Source: Bacteroidia bacterium (GTDB taxonomy: Bacteria > Bacteroidota > Bacteroidia > NS11-12g > UBA9320). From it: a stretch of 64,000 bases of DNA. This document shows positions 17,414 through 27,232 of this stretch, piece by piece (the first letter of the stretch is position 1; every line of letters begins with the position of its first letter). Position numbers and translations under genes: made by a program. The stretch lies in assembly GCA_020053795.1 (NCBI GenBank), contig JAGVMN010000004.1, positions 1 through 64,000 of the forward strand, given 5' to 3'. The notes beneath the pieces are model-generated. The model saw only the letters and a list, made by a program, of their open reading frames with translations, did no database searches and had not been told where the DNA came from.

Positions 17414-18586
17414 ATGAAAAAACAATTACTCATTCTTTCAGTCATTTTATCACCCGGTTTGCTGAAGGCTCAAATCACCCTGACCCAGGCAAATGCACCT
17501 ACTGTGTCTATATTGACTACGAGTGACACAGCAAATTCGGTCAAATTATTGGCAACCTATCCCGATTTGTCGGCCAAGACAAATGCCACCTGGGACATGA
17601 CATTGGTTAAGGACTCATTATTGTTTTCAACATTTAATGGAGCCATTACAAGTGCTGTTTTCCCAAATGCGACCTTTACAATTAAAAAGGAGTATTCATT
17701 TGCAGGTTCGTTGAAGTATTTCACCCAGGCAATGTTGGCGGTAACAGCCAACGGCGTTGTTCAGTATGGGGAGAGCATCAATCGTCAGGCGATTTCGCTG
17801 GCGGCAGTGAGCGGCGGAGCGAATGATTCATTAATTTTTCCAAAACAGGATGTCATTTTTTCCGCTGACAAGGTAGAAATAAAATACCCTTGCGGCATGG
17901 GTACCACCTGGGTTTCTTCACCCAAATTTACCACCAATTTTGGTATTACAATAGCTAGTTTGGGTTTGAACAAAACTAATGGTAAAAGACAAAGTGAATT
18001 GACTGTAACAAATACAGTTGTTGGTTGGGGAAAAATGAGGGTAAATGACAAAGGGGGTAACCCGACGGAGTATATGGATGTGTTGCAGTTGCAGATTGAA
18101 AATTCTATTAAAGACAGTTTCTTTTTAGCCGGAAAACCTGCACCAACAGCACTTTTGAATGCATTTGGATTGACACAGGGGCAAGTCTCAAAGTCCTACG
18201 AAAGGCAATTTCTCCGCAAAGGTGAATTCAGGCCATTGGTAGAAATTTCTTATACGGATAATACGTATAGCAAGAAGAACTTCTGTGAAGTTCACAAACA
18301 ACGGTTTCAGGCTGCTGCCGGTACAACGGATGTAACCACAAATCATTTTGAGGTTTACCCGAATCCGGTAACCGATTATTCTTTTATGATCGGTGGTGAT
18401 GATTTAAAGAAGGGAAACTTGAAATTTATTCTCCTCAATTCTCTCGGACAGGAAGTAATTGGTGCCGAAGTCCCTTCGAATGGTGAGGTGAATCTGTCAG
18501 AGTCCATTTCTTCCGGGCTGTATCAGCTTCAGTTAATGGCGGATGATCAGGTTTTGGGTGTGAAGAAAATTCATATTATCAACTAA
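17414..18586 (+). CDS. Secreted protein with T9SS type A sorting domain
   Basis: A 390-aa protein with a signal peptide (LLILSVILSPGLLKA, cleavage near residue 19) and a C-terminal T9SS type A sorting domain of about 75 residues (FEVYPNPVTD, LNSLGQEVIG, SSGLYQLQL). The middle part (about 25-300) has no recognised catalytic motif; it is Thr/Ala/Asn-rich and probably beta-structured. It is predicted to be delivered to the cell surface or medium by T9SS. It lies 127 bp after the LytTR regulator on the same strand and could be a target of that system, which is inference only. A strong terminator follows. Confidence 0.82.
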   Translation: MKKQLLILSVILSPGLLKAQITLTQANAPTVSILTTSDTANSVKLLATYPDLSAKTNATWDMTLVKDSLLFSTFNGAITSAVFPNATFTIKKEYSFAGSLKYFTQAMLAVTANGVVQYGESINRQAISLAAVSGGANDSLIFPKQDVIFSADKVEIKYPCGMGTTWVSSPKFTTNFGITIASLGLNKTNGKRQSELTVTNTVVGWGKMRVNDKGGNPTEYMDVLQLQIENSIKDSFFLAGKPAPTALLNAFGLTQGQVSKSYERQFLRKGEFRPLVEISYTDNTYSKKNFCEVHKQRFQAAAGTTDVTTNHFEVYPNPVTDYSFMIGGDDLKKGNLKFILLNSLGQEVIGAEVPSNGEVNLSESISSGLYQLQLMADDQVLGVKKIHIIN

Positions 18587-18606
18587 GAATCTATCCTTTA
18601 AAGAAT

Positions 18607-18635
18607 AAAGAGCCTCTGAATTCAGGGGCTCTTTT
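18607..18635 (+). terminator. Rho-independent terminator after the T9SS gene
   Basis: A 13- to 14-bp stem AAAGAGCCTCTGAA / TTCAGGGGCTCTTT (one G-U pair, essentially no loop beyond GAATTC) with flanking A and T runs. It lies 20 bp after the stop codon at 18586 and can work in both directions. Confidence 0.85.
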
Positions 18636-18639
18636 GTGC

Positions 18640-18938
18640 AAACAATTTTGAGTATAAACTTCAAAGTCATTTAGTTAGGGGTTAATTGTTACCTTTTAGA
18701 GCCGTAGGTTCGAATGATATTGTAAGGCCGGACTTTAGTCTTGTCAAGAAGCAACCACAATGAGGGATATCGGATTGGTGAAGATGCTACGTGGATTAAA
18801 TGGGTCGTCCCGTACATATGGGTCCTAACGTTTCAATCACTTTTGTAAACGGACTGAAGTCAGTTGTTACAATATTGTCCGTCCCTTCGGGACTGATTTG
18901 TTAACCAAATAACATTGATAAAAACACCATCTTTTGCC
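18640..18938. other. Intergenic region with a GC hairpin
   Basis: About 300 bp without a supported gene. It contains a perfect short hairpin GTCCC-TTC-GGGAC at 18881-18893 in a sequence style often seen at the ends of mobile or repeat elements in Bacteroidota. No transposase frame is recognisable. Confidence 0.4.
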
Positions 18939-19070
18939 TTATTTGGTTTTACCTTTTGAAGTTGGTTTTGGTTTCAGTGACCGGACATAATGGTAACTCG
19001 TCTCAAAATAATTTTTCAATTCTTCAGTCTTTTCCAACAGGCTGAGGGGCACTTCAACGTATTCTTTCAT
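18939..19070 (-). CDS. Small hypothetical protein (43 aa)
   Basis: An ATG at 19070 opens a 43-codon frame ending at TAA 18939. It encodes an amphipathic, charged peptide (MKEYVEVPLSLLEKTEELKN, then a short aromatic stretch and a basic, Pro/Lys-rich tail). GGAG lies five bases before the ATG, which is Shine-Dalgarno-like and unusual for this window. The helix-like first half with regular Leu spacing looks non-random, but no family is recognised and chance cannot be excluded. Confidence 0.35.
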   Translation of the reverse strand: MKEYVEVPLSLLEKTEELKNYFETSYHYVRSLKPKPTSKGKTK

Positions 19071-19203
19071 AATGACTCCGTGAGACAGAATTAAGTTGGT
19101 TTGGTCGAGGTTTAACTTTCAGGAGGGACGCTGTGTTCTTTTTTTGTTGGCATATATGAGGATTAATTTTGTGCAAAAGTGCTGGTAACTAAAGCTTTTT
19201 CCC

Positions 19204-19827
19204 TCATTCAGCCAAATATTTGTCAATTACGTTATGGTCTGTCGAGAAGTACATTCCTTCGTACGGCCCAAACACTTGTCCGTTCGTAAATATACTGTCT
19301 ATTTTTCCGTCTGTCCGTTCGAACACTAATTTCATTTTCTTGGCATATTTCCACGATCCCCGTTTATATTTTGCAAAACCAATGTCGCTGATAAAATCAT
19401 CTAAGTGTTGAACATCAATCGTGTCTAAAATGGTAATTATTTGTGCTCTGCGAATTGTCTGTTTGTAGAGATAGTGCTGCATTTTGGTTGACCCGCTTTG
19501 ATAATTTAAAAATGATTGTCGTTCAGAAAGAAAAAATGGAATAAAAACGATAACTCCAATCATAGTAACTGCCAGACTTGTTAAAAATGGTTTTTCGTTT
19601 GCAATCATTTTCTTAGTCAAGAAGTAGTTTATCAAAAGAACTATTATTGATACAACACTAAGCTGAACGAATATATCATTGGCTATAGAGTTTGCAATTT
19701 CAAGTCCTTTGTCTTTTCCCAACTGAACCACTATTAGTCTATAGGTTAATGCAGAACCCATAATGATGACATAAATAAAAGTCAAGTTTAAAATGACTAA
19801 AAGTCCAATGCCAATTTTGCGTCTCAT
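19204..19827 (-). CDS. Membrane protein of unknown function
   Basis: A 207-aa protein with three predicted transmembrane segments (about residues 6-28, 50-66 and 82-100) and a C-terminal soluble domain of about 105 residues rich in charged and aromatic residues (FDRTDGKIDSIF-like stretch, YEGMYFSTD). No family motif is recognised. Alone on its strand between an intergenic repeat-like region and the TPR lipoprotein; the AT content is higher than in neighbouring housekeeping genes. Start at 19827 fits a basic N-terminus (MRRK) before the first membrane segment. Confidence 0.6.
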   Translation of the reverse strand: MRRKIGIGLLVILNLTFIYVIIMGSALTYRLIVVQLGKDKGLEIANSIANDIFVQLSVVSIIVLLINYFLTKKMIANEKPFLTSLAVTMIGVIVFIPFFLSERQSFLNYQSGSTKMQHYLYKQTIRRAQIITILDTIDVQHLDDFISDIGFAKYKRGSWKYAKKMKLVFERTDGKIDSIFTNGQVFGPYEGMYFSTDHNVIDKYLAE

Positions 19828-19917
19828 TAGGGTTGATGGTTACTCAAAGATTCAAGAATTATTTTCATTGAAAGACGCCAGTCAGATCAACAAAAATAAG
19901 AATTAAATTGCTGAATC

Positions 19918-20706
19918 CTACCTCTCCCAACTCTCCGCAATCTCATCTGCCGTCTTCCCAACCAGATTTTTACTCAGCAGGAGTTTAGCATTCTGCCCCA
20001 TGGGATTGTCAGGAAATTCTTTGGCAACCCGCTTGTAATATTCGAGAGCTTTTTCGTTATTACCCAATTCGTTTTCATAGAGGAAAGCAGTTGTAAAAAG
20101 GGCGTTTGGTGCTTTGGCATCTTTGGGGAATTTATCTGCAATTTTAAGATATTCGATGATAGCCCCTTCGAAAGCACCCGCTCCTGATAAAGCACCTGCC
20201 GCTTTGAACCAATAAGTCGGGGAACTCAAACTATCGTTAGCCTTATCGCCCAGAGTTGAATAGACCGCTGCCAAATCAACCTGATCGGCCACCGACAATT
20301 CTCCTTTTTCAGAAAAGAGATCGTAATAAATCAGGGCAGAATCCGGTTGGTTCAAACCCCTTCCGAAGGTCCTTGCCACATTGACAACCGTTGGTTGCCA
20401 TTCCTTTCCATTGGCGTAGCGACTCAAATATTTTTTGCTCAAATCAAGGGAGCTTTCATAGTCCTCCATCAGGTAGGAATAAATGGCGGCTTTGTGCAAA
20501 TACAAAGGACTCTTTGGGTCCTCCGGGTAGGCCTCTGCAAATTCCGCAAACTTGCCGGCCAACTCTTTCATGCCGGCAGGACTGGCACTGGTATCCTGAC
20601 TTTCCAGCTTTTGAATTTCACTTAAAAGTTTGTCTTTTTTGTTTTGGCAACTCGCTGCCAAAACCAGCATGGATAAAATCAATATCCCCGTTTGAATTCT
20701 TTTCAT
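19918..20706 (-). CDS. Tetratricopeptide-repeat lipoprotein
   Basis: A 262-aa lipoprotein. From ATG 20706 the signal peptide ends in a lipobox (LVLAASC, Cys about residue 21), followed by TPR-like helix pairs through to the C-terminus (for example FEGAIIEYLKIADKFPKD and EKALEYYKRVAKEFPDNP), similar to the outer-membrane scaffold proteins BamD and YbgF. Its partner is unknown. The gene begins 2 bp after the CoA-binding gene and so belongs to a purB-linked operon. A longer frame up to 20745 is rejected because it would bury the signal peptide. Confidence 0.82.
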   Translation of the reverse strand: MKRIQTGILILSMLVLAASCQNKKDKLLSEIQKLESQDTSASPAGMKELAGKFAEFAEAYPEDPKSPLYLHKAAIYSYLMEDYESSLDLSKKYLSRYANGKEWQPTVVNVARTFGRGLNQPDSALIYYDLFSEKGELSVADQVDLAAVYSTLGDKANDSLSSPTYWFKAAGALSGAGAFEGAIIEYLKIADKFPKDAKAPNALFTTAFLYENELGNNEKALEYYKRVAKEFPDNPMGQNAKLLLSKNLVGKTADEIAESWER

Positions 20707-20708
20707 TC

Positions 20709-21116
20709 TCAATATTGCCCGATTGATAACATGACCAAGGTACAAGCCTCTATAGGTTGAATGTGGTTTTTTTCTAGAACGGTGTAAAAATCTTCATTTT
20801 CGGCACCGGGATTAAAGATCACCCTTCTGGGTTTCAGCGATATGATGTAATCGTAATACTCTTTCTGATGTTCCGGATTAAGGTACATGGTCACTGTGTC
20901 AATTTCTTCGCTCATCACCGGTGTCGCGTTGATGACATAACCTGCCACTGTGCCTTCGCGTTTTGCGACCAGTACAATATCTTCTCCGGCCTCGAGCAGC
21001 CTGTGTGCGGCAATATTCGAATACCGTGCAGGTTTGGTACTGGCACCTAAGATCAGGGTTTTGTTCTTAGTATGCCTTTCCAGTGTAGTTGTTTGGTGTG
21101 AGTTTTTTAAGTTCAT
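20709..21116 (-). CDS. CoA-binding (Rossmann-fold) domain protein
   Basis: A 135-aa protein of the CoA_binding_2 family (YccU-like). It opens with a nucleotide-binding segment KTLILGASTKPARYSNIA and continues with INATPVMSEEIDTVTMYL and RRVIFNPGAENEDF, typical of these single-domain proteins. Its cellular role is not established in the family. The only ATG near the domain is at 21116, which puts the first 50 bases inside the 3' end of purB; the first 17 residues are then an unusual polar extension, and a non-ATG start closer to the KTLILGAS motif is possible. Followed immediately by the TPR lipoprotein. Confidence 0.78.
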   Translation of the reverse strand: MNLKNSHQTTTLERHTKNKTLILGASTKPARYSNIAAHRLLEAGEDIVLVAKREGTVAGYVINATPVMSEEIDTVTMYLNPEHQKEYYDYIISLKPRRVIFNPGAENEDFYTVLEKNHIQPIEACTLVMLSIGQY

Positions 21117-22419
21117 CTTTCACTTGATCATTTATTTTGAGTGTATTGATAAAGTCGTGAAGTGTTTCTTTTGTTATCGTTTGGTTGGTGCGTGTCAGTT
21201 GTTTCAAGGCCTCGTAAGGTTTGTCATAGTTCTCACGCCGCAGAATGGTTTGAATGGCCTCGGCCAAAACGGCCCAGTTGGCGTCCAGATCTTCGTCTAT
21301 TTTAGAAGAGTTCAGCATCAATCGGGACAGACCTTTTGTAATACTTTTCAGGGCAATAATTGTGTGAGACATCGGAACCCCTAAATTTCTCAATACGGTT
21401 GAATCGGTTAGATCTCTTTGCAATCTTGAGACAGGAAGTTTGCCCGACATAAATTCAAAAATGGCATTGGCCATTCCTAGGTTTCCTTCGGCATTTTCAA
21501 AATCAATTGGGTTCACTTTATGCGGCATGGCCGAGGAACCAATTTCGACCGATTTCAACTGCTGTTTGAAATATTCCATTGACACATAACTCCATATATC
21601 GCGGCACATATCAACCAAAATATTGTTGATGCGTTTCATGGCATCCAACTGTGCTGCAAGATAGTCGTAATGTTCTATTTGAGTTGTGGGGAAAGACCTA
21701 TGAAGTCCGAAGTGAGCAACAAAATTATCAGCAAATTTATGCCAGTCGGTTTCGGGGAATGCAACGTAATGAGCATTGAGGTTGCCTGTGGCTCCACCAA
21801 ATTTTGCCTGATGAGGAATGATTTTCATTTCCTTAAACTGTGCGATTAGCCTTACTTCAAAGACTTTGAATTCTTTTCCAAGCGTGGTTGGACTTGCCGG
21901 TTGACCGTGGGTGCGTGCCAGCATACTAATGTCTTGCCAGGTATCGGCCAGCCGGTTGATTTGAGCAATCAGATTCTCCATTAATGGAAAGTAAATCAGT
22001 TCAAGACTGTGTTTCCAACTAAGAGGAATGCCGGTATTGTTGATGTCCTGAGAGGTTAACCCGAAATGAACCCATTCTCTGAAATTACTCAAACCTTCTT
22101 GTTCGAGAATATCTTTTACAAAATATTCGACGGCTTTTACATCGTGATTAGTGACAGACTCAATTTCTTTTATTTTCAAAGCTTCGGAAACGCTGAAAGC
22201 GGTGATTCTATTACGCAGCGTTTCAAATTTGGCCGAGACTATTTTGAGGTCATCTTTTCCAAGGACCTTCTCGCTTAGAAAAATGAAATACTCCACCTCA
22301 ATCCAAACACGGTATTTCATCAAACCAAACTCTGACAGATAGGGTGCCAATTCCTCACATTTGTTCCTGTATCGCCCATCAATAGGGCTAATGGCCGTCA
22401 GTTCGCTTAGTTCTATCAT
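21067..22419 (-). CDS. purB: Adenylosuccinate lyase
   Basis: A 450-aa member of the fumarase/aspartase superfamily, catalysing two beta-eliminations in purine synthesis (SAICAR to AICAR plus fumarate, and adenylosuccinate to AMP plus fumarate). The superfamily signature GSSAMPHKVNPIDFENAEGN is intact, as are the N-terminal LTAISPIDGRY and the ARTHGQPASPTTLGKE region with the catalytic His. Length is close to the long bacterial form (about 456 aa, as in E. coli). The 3' end overlaps the CoA-binding gene by 50 bp. It is not linked to purH, which lies 14 kb away in this window. Confidence 0.96.
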   Translation of the reverse strand: MIELSELTAISPIDGRYRNKCEELAPYLSEFGLMKYRVWIEVEYFIFLSEKVLGKDDLKIVSAKFETLRNRITAFSVSEALKIKEIESVTNHDVKAVEYFVKDILEQEGLSNFREWVHFGLTSQDINNTGIPLSWKHSLELIYFPLMENLIAQINRLADTWQDISMLARTHGQPASPTTLGKEFKVFEVRLIAQFKEMKIIPHQAKFGGATGNLNAHYVAFPETDWHKFADNFVAHFGLHRSFPTTQIEHYDYLAAQLDAMKRINNILVDMCRDIWSYVSMEYFKQQLKSVEIGSSAMPHKVNPIDFENAEGNLGMANAIFEFMSGKLPVSRLQRDLTDSTVLRNLGVPMSHTIIALKSITKGLSRLMLNSSKIDEDLDANWAVLAEAIQTILRRENYDKPYEALKQLTRTNQTITKETLHDFINTLKINDQVKDELKKLTPNNYTGKAY

Positions 22420-22751
22420 TTGTAGTCGCGAAAATAAATACCTAAAGTACGCTTACGAATGTATGCATCCGTTAACTTGTTCACCACTTTTCATCAAATA
22501 CCAATAGAGTGAACACTTTGGCGAAAATTTGGTTTGAATAAAACTTGAATGAGGATGACTTTTTGAATTGACATAAAACAGGTGAAATTGTCTGTTTGTC
22601 AAACACACAAATTAAATAAACTGATTTACCGAATTAAGTTCATTTTTGAACGATTACGAAATCAGAATGGGCCTCCTCGCGATGTTCTTTGCCTTGCAAT
22701 TCCTTTTCAGTTAAGGAGTTTTACCACATTGCAACTATAAAAAAGTAAAGT
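22420..22751. other. Divergent intergenic region between purB and sppA
   Basis: About 330 bp of AT-rich sequence holding the 5' regions of purB (minus) and sppA (plus). No exact TAnnTTTG element was found on either strand close to the starts, and no small gene is supported. Confidence 0.4.
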
Positions 22752-24503
22752 ATGAAGGGTTTTTTAAAATTGGTTCTTGCCACCATAGTCGGTCAGTTGA
22801 CCTTGTTTTTCATTTTGGTACTTATCGTTTTGAACATGGTCTCTGGATTGAAAAGCGGCAAAGAAAAAACAACGGCTAAGAATTCGGTGTTGTTTTTACA
22901 ATTTAACACCGTAATACATGATCGAGCTCCGTCGGATGAAATGGCCCTTTTAAATGAACTGTCAGGTGGGAAGGGGGTACCCATTGGTCTTTATGACCTC
23001 ACCGGCAAAATTACAGAAGCAGCCAAGAATCCAAATATCAAAGGAATTTTCATGGATCTGACGGTTGTTGGAGCCGGACATGCCAAGATCGAAGAAATTC
23101 GAAATGCCATCATCAAATTCAAAGAATCTGGCAAATTTGTCTATGCTTATGCCGAGTTTTATTACAATGCTACCTATTATCTGGCCACCGCAGCCGATAA
23201 GGTTTTTATGAACCCACAGGGCGAAATGGTTTTCAATGGTCTTTTGGCAGATGTCACTTTCTATAAAGGAGCTTTGGGAAAATTGGGGGTTGAGGTTCAG
23301 GTGATCAAACGGGGTAAATTCAAAGGAGCGGTTGAGCCTTTTGTAAGAGAAAACCTAAGTCCGGAGAATCGCTCCCAAATCACAGCCAACATCAATTCTA
23401 TTTTCGACAATATGGTGAAGAACATCGCCACATCCAGAAAGAAAACTGAAGATGAAATCCGAGCAGTGGCAAATACTATGATGGTTCGCGGTCCGCTGGA
23501 TGCAGTAAAATACGGAATGGTTGACGCCCTGTATTACAGAGACCAAGTGATTGACGAAATTAAAAAAGCCTCGGGCCTGAAGAAAGATGATAAAATCTGC
23601 CTGGTCAAACCATCAGAACTGGATGAGGAAGAAGCCAAGGCAGAAAAGAACAAAATTGCTATTGTGTATGCCAGTGGTGATATTGTTTCGGGAGAAGGGC
23701 AACCAGGTGAAGTCGGGTCAGAAAAATTTGCCAAGGTTTTAAGGGATTTAAGAAAAGACAAAAATGTAAAAGCGGTCGTTCTGCGGATAGATTCAAGGGG
23801 TGGTAGTGCTTTAGCCTCTGAAGTTATCTGGCGGGAAACTGTTTTGTTAAAGGCGGCAAAACCATTGATCGTATCTATGAGTGATGTGGCTGCTTCGGGT
23901 GGATATTATATTGCCTGTGCGGCAGATACCATAGTTGTTTCGCCAAATACTATCACCGGGTCTATTGGTGTTTTTGGTTTAATGCCAAACGCACAGAAAT
24001 TGTTGAATGACAAATTGGGGATCACCAGCGACTATGTTGGTACGGGTGAGTTATCAGAATTCGGGCGAATAGACCGGCCTTTGACAGCCGATGAATTTTC
24101 TATCATGGACGGCATTGTGGGCAGGGTTTACGACAATTTCATCAGACGCGTAAGCGATGGCAGGGGCATAGAGGTGGCGATGGTTGATTCAATAGGGCAG
24201 GGCAGAGTTTGGACCGGAGAAATGGCCATTGAGCGGGGTTTGGTGGATGTGGTTGGGGGTTTAGACAAAGCCGTTCAGATAGCAGTTTATTGTTCCAAAC
24301 TAAAAAAGTATCAGATAGCTGAATATCCAAAAGCCGACAACAAAATTCAGGAAATATTAAACTCATTGAGTGGCTCTAAATCGGCACATGCCATGCTGAA
24401 AGCCGAACTTGGAGAAAGCTATGAAACCTACAATCAAATCAGAAAAGTTTCTCAGATGAACGGCGTACAGGCTTTGATGCCTTATGGTTTTGGGTTTAAA
24501 TGA
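22752..24503 (+). CDS. sppA: Signal peptide peptidase SppA (67K type)
   Basis: A 583-aa membrane-bound serine protease of family S49 that degrades cleaved signal peptides. One N-terminal membrane segment (about 7-30) anchors a double-domain periplasmic part. The Ser/Lys dyad is present: K191 in GKFKGAVEPF (first half) and S382 in DVAASGGYYIA (second half), matching E. coli SppA K209 and S409. IDSRGGSALASEV and NTITGSIGVFG are also conserved. Length is that of the long, tandem-domain form. Single gene with convergent or empty neighbours; it starts divergently from purB. Confidence 0.93.
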   Translation: MKGFLKLVLATIVGQLTLFFILVLIVLNMVSGLKSGKEKTTAKNSVLFLQFNTVIHDRAPSDEMALLNELSGGKGVPIGLYDLTGKITEAAKNPNIKGIFMDLTVVGAGHAKIEEIRNAIIKFKESGKFVYAYAEFYYNATYYLATAADKVFMNPQGEMVFNGLLADVTFYKGALGKLGVEVQVIKRGKFKGAVEPFVRENLSPENRSQITANINSIFDNMVKNIATSRKKTEDEIRAVANTMMVRGPLDAVKYGMVDALYYRDQVIDEIKKASGLKKDDKICLVKPSELDEEEAKAEKNKIAIVYASGDIVSGEGQPGEVGSEKFAKVLRDLRKDKNVKAVVLRIDSRGGSALASEVIWRETVLLKAAKPLIVSMSDVAASGGYYIACAADTIVVSPNTITGSIGVFGLMPNAQKLLNDKLGITSDYVGTGELSEFGRIDRPLTADEFSIMDGIVGRVYDNFIRRVSDGRGIEVAMVDSIGQGRVWTGEMAIERGLVDVVGGLDKAVQIAVYCSKLKKYQIAEYPKADNKIQEILNSLSGSKSAHAMLKAELGESYETYNQIRKVSQMNGVQALMPYGFGFK

Positions 24504-24784
24504 TGCCTAAGGGTGCGGCCTTAGAAAGCTACCCAATTTTGAAATACTTGATAAATAAATCCCCGTTTGACTGTTCGTCGTCTTCTCCTCTGGTGAATCC
24601 TTTCCGGAAAAAGAAGTGATTGTATGAACACTCCTACCCAATAGAAATCGTTTAATAAGAATCATATCGGCACCCTCTGAAGCCCCAAGCCCCGAACTAT
24701 TATAATTTACTCATGGATTAATGTAACCAGAAATTAAGCACAATTCTGACCATTAAAATATTAGCATTAGGAAATAATTCGTTC

Positions 24785-27232
24785 TTAAATCAGATTGAAT
24801 TTTATCCCGAAATTCACGGCACGCGGCAAGCCCGGTCTCGCACCGGCTGGGTTCCGCGATACGATATAAACCTTGTTTGTAATATTGGTTACTGTGGCGA
24901 AGAAATCAATGTTCTGGGTGATGCGGAATGTGCCGGCCCAATCAATAATGATGGCTTCATCTGTTGAAGTAGAAACAACTAAAGGCCCGCGACCGGCAAT
25001 GGTTCGCATAGCCCCATTGTAGCGTACACTTAAGGTTGTCATGAATGTTTTATGTTCGGCATTGATCAATAGGGCCATTTGGTTTTTTGCTATGTATGGC
25101 ATCTCATCTCCTTTTGTTACAGGACCCCACCCCTCAAATTCACTATTGAATGATGTCTGAAAAATGGCATGAGTCAGGGTATAAACCAGTGTGATGGGAA
25201 GCTGTATTTTTTTGTTTTTGCCCGAAATTGGGTCATAAGTGCCCTGAAATTCAATTCCTTTAACGTTTGCCTTTCCTTGATTCAATAGTTCTCCTGATCC
25301 GGCCCCACCGGATGCGGCCAAATCTGCACCAAGTAAATTGGAATAATCAGATAAGAAAAGGACGAGTTTTGTTTCGCGATTGTGATGGGTGTATTTAGCC
25401 CCAAACTCATAATTGACACTGTTCTCAGGTTTGGAGTTTTCGCTGGCACCTGCTGGGGCAAAACCTTTGTGAATACCTGCAAATGAAGTCCATAACCTGT
25501 TAAAGGTGTAATGTGCCGAAACGCCCGGAATAAAGGCTTTGGACCTGTTGTTATCCTCTTTAAGTTTGACGCCTGTTCGCTCTGTATCGGTTTTTTCGTA
25601 GTCCTTGTTGACAAGTTTTATATCTTCATAACGCAAACCGGGTGTAATGCGAATTTTATTGTATTGAAAATGGTATAACACATAGCTGCTAAATGCCTCA
25701 GCAGTTGTTATCACATTGCTTTCTGTGCCGGCTTTCCCAATCTCAGTCAGTTTCATTTGGCTGTTTTGCATGGCATATTTGTCAATCCACTGAAAGCGAT
25801 CCACGTCATCTCTATGGTATCTGGCTCCAAACTGAACGTTTTGCTTGATGGCTTTTGTTTTGAATTGATAATTCATTAGGGTTTGTATTCCATTCGACTG
25901 ATAGTTTCGGTTATTGGCCTTTAACTCCAGGGCATTTGAATTGTAAGAGGTGCCACCATTAACGATTCTGAAAGCATCAGCATATTTTTCGGGTGTGATC
26001 AGTAATGAAGCGATTGAAATACTTGTCCCGCTGCTGTCTTTCACTTTATCAAGTTTGTACCAGTTTCGCCCAAAATCAGTGTAATAGGCAGTGGTTGTTA
26101 TTTGTATCTTTTTAGACAAGGCTACAAAATATGAAAGTGTGATCTGATTCTGTTTGGTGAGCATATTATCTTTTTTGCTGGCGGCGTAACGCATCAATGG
26201 CGATTGCTCAAAATCGTTTTGACTCAAACCTAGATAGGTCTCATTAGAATTTTCATTTGATTGCCCCAGTTTCAATGCAATGGATTGATTAATCCTGGCT
26301 TTTTCTTTAGACTTCCACTTTAATTTCAGTAGGTAATCTGTTTTTATAAAACCCGTATTGCCGCCTCCCTGCAAATCTTTGAAGCCGGTGGCACTGTATT
26401 GATAGGTTTCAGCTAAAAAGCCAAATGGCCCTTTAGTTGAACCAACAAAAGCGTGCATGTTTCGGCTGCCAAAACTGCCCGCTGTAATATTTATTCTGGC
26501 TTTTAAATGCTCAGGAATGGAAGTGGATATAAGATTAATGGCACCGCCTGTGGTGAAAGGGCCATATTGAATTTGGCTGCTGCCTTTCATTATTTCAACA
26601 GCCTGCATGCGGCCAATCGTTGGAAAATAATAGGCCGCAGGAGCGGAATAGGGTGCCGGTGCAATCAAAACACCATCTTCCATCAATGTAATTTTAGAAC
26701 TTCTTTCACTACCTGTTCCCCGCAATCCGATATTTGGTCTCAAACCAAATCCATCTTCTTCCTGTATGTTAACGCCCGGTATGGCACGTAGGGTGCGGTT
26801 TATGTCAGTATATGAAAATTTAACGAGTTCTTTTGGTGCCACATAAATGGCTGATCCCGGCAGATTTTTTAACCCGTTGATTCCTCCGGTCAGGGAAGCA
26901 GAGTTGACGACCGAAGTTGGAAGATCGGTTACAATTTCATTAAGGATAATAGAAATTGAAATCTTCTGAGAATATGCTGTGCTCAAGCTTATTTTTTGCG
27001 TTTGATAACCCATCGAAGAAACAGCCAGTACAACTTGATCGGGGGTAATATTGTACAATGTAAAATCACCATTTCTATCTGTAAGTGTTCCAATGGTGGT
27101 ACCTTCAATGGAAACCAATGCATAGGGAATGGCTGTGATACTGTCGGATTCGGTAACCCTACCGGTCAGAGTTGTTTGGGCAAAAACGAAATTATTTCCG
27201 ATGAGCAGAATAATAATAGCGGTGGCTTTCAT
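24785..27232 (-). CDS. TonB-dependent receptor, FecA-like
   Basis: An 815-aa outer-membrane receptor. Order of parts: signal peptide (about 1-19), a carboxypeptidase-regulatory-like beta-sandwich (about 22-105; ALVSIEGTTIGTLTDRNGDF), a TonB plug domain (about 120-235; IPGVNIQEEDGFG, RPNIGLRGTGSERSSKITL, MEDGVLIAPAPYSAPAAYYF) and a 22-strand barrel ending in an aromatic-type strand (RAVNFGIKFNLI). The plug closely resembles FecA-type ferric-dicitrate receptors, so a chelated iron or similar substrate is likely, but no FecA signalling domain or FecIR pair is nearby. Two extensive gaps without genes flank it. Confidence 0.9.
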   Translation of the reverse strand: MKATAIIILLIGNNFVFAQTTLTGRVTESDSITAIPYALVSIEGTTIGTLTDRNGDFTLYNITPDQVVLAVSSMGYQTQKISLSTAYSQKISISIILNEIVTDLPTSVVNSASLTGGINGLKNLPGSAIYVAPKELVKFSYTDINRTLRAIPGVNIQEEDGFGLRPNIGLRGTGSERSSKITLMEDGVLIAPAPYSAPAAYYFPTIGRMQAVEIMKGSSQIQYGPFTTGGAINLISTSIPEHLKARINITAGSFGSRNMHAFVGSTKGPFGFLAETYQYSATGFKDLQGGGNTGFIKTDYLLKLKWKSKEKARINQSIALKLGQSNENSNETYLGLSQNDFEQSPLMRYAASKKDNMLTKQNQITLSYFVALSKKIQITTTAYYTDFGRNWYKLDKVKDSSGTSISIASLLITPEKYADAFRIVNGGTSYNSNALELKANNRNYQSNGIQTLMNYQFKTKAIKQNVQFGARYHRDDVDRFQWIDKYAMQNSQMKLTEIGKAGTESNVITTAEAFSSYVLYHFQYNKIRITPGLRYEDIKLVNKDYEKTDTERTGVKLKEDNNRSKAFIPGVSAHYTFNRLWTSFAGIHKGFAPAGASENSKPENSVNYEFGAKYTHHNRETKLVLFLSDYSNLLGADLAASGGAGSGELLNQGKANVKGIEFQGTYDPISGKNKKIQLPITLVYTLTHAIFQTSFNSEFEGWGPVTKGDEMPYIAKNQMALLINAEHKTFMTTLSVRYNGAMRTIAGRGPLVVSTSTDEAIIIDWAGTFRITQNIDFFATVTNITNKVYIVSRNPAGARPGLPRAVNFGIKFNLI

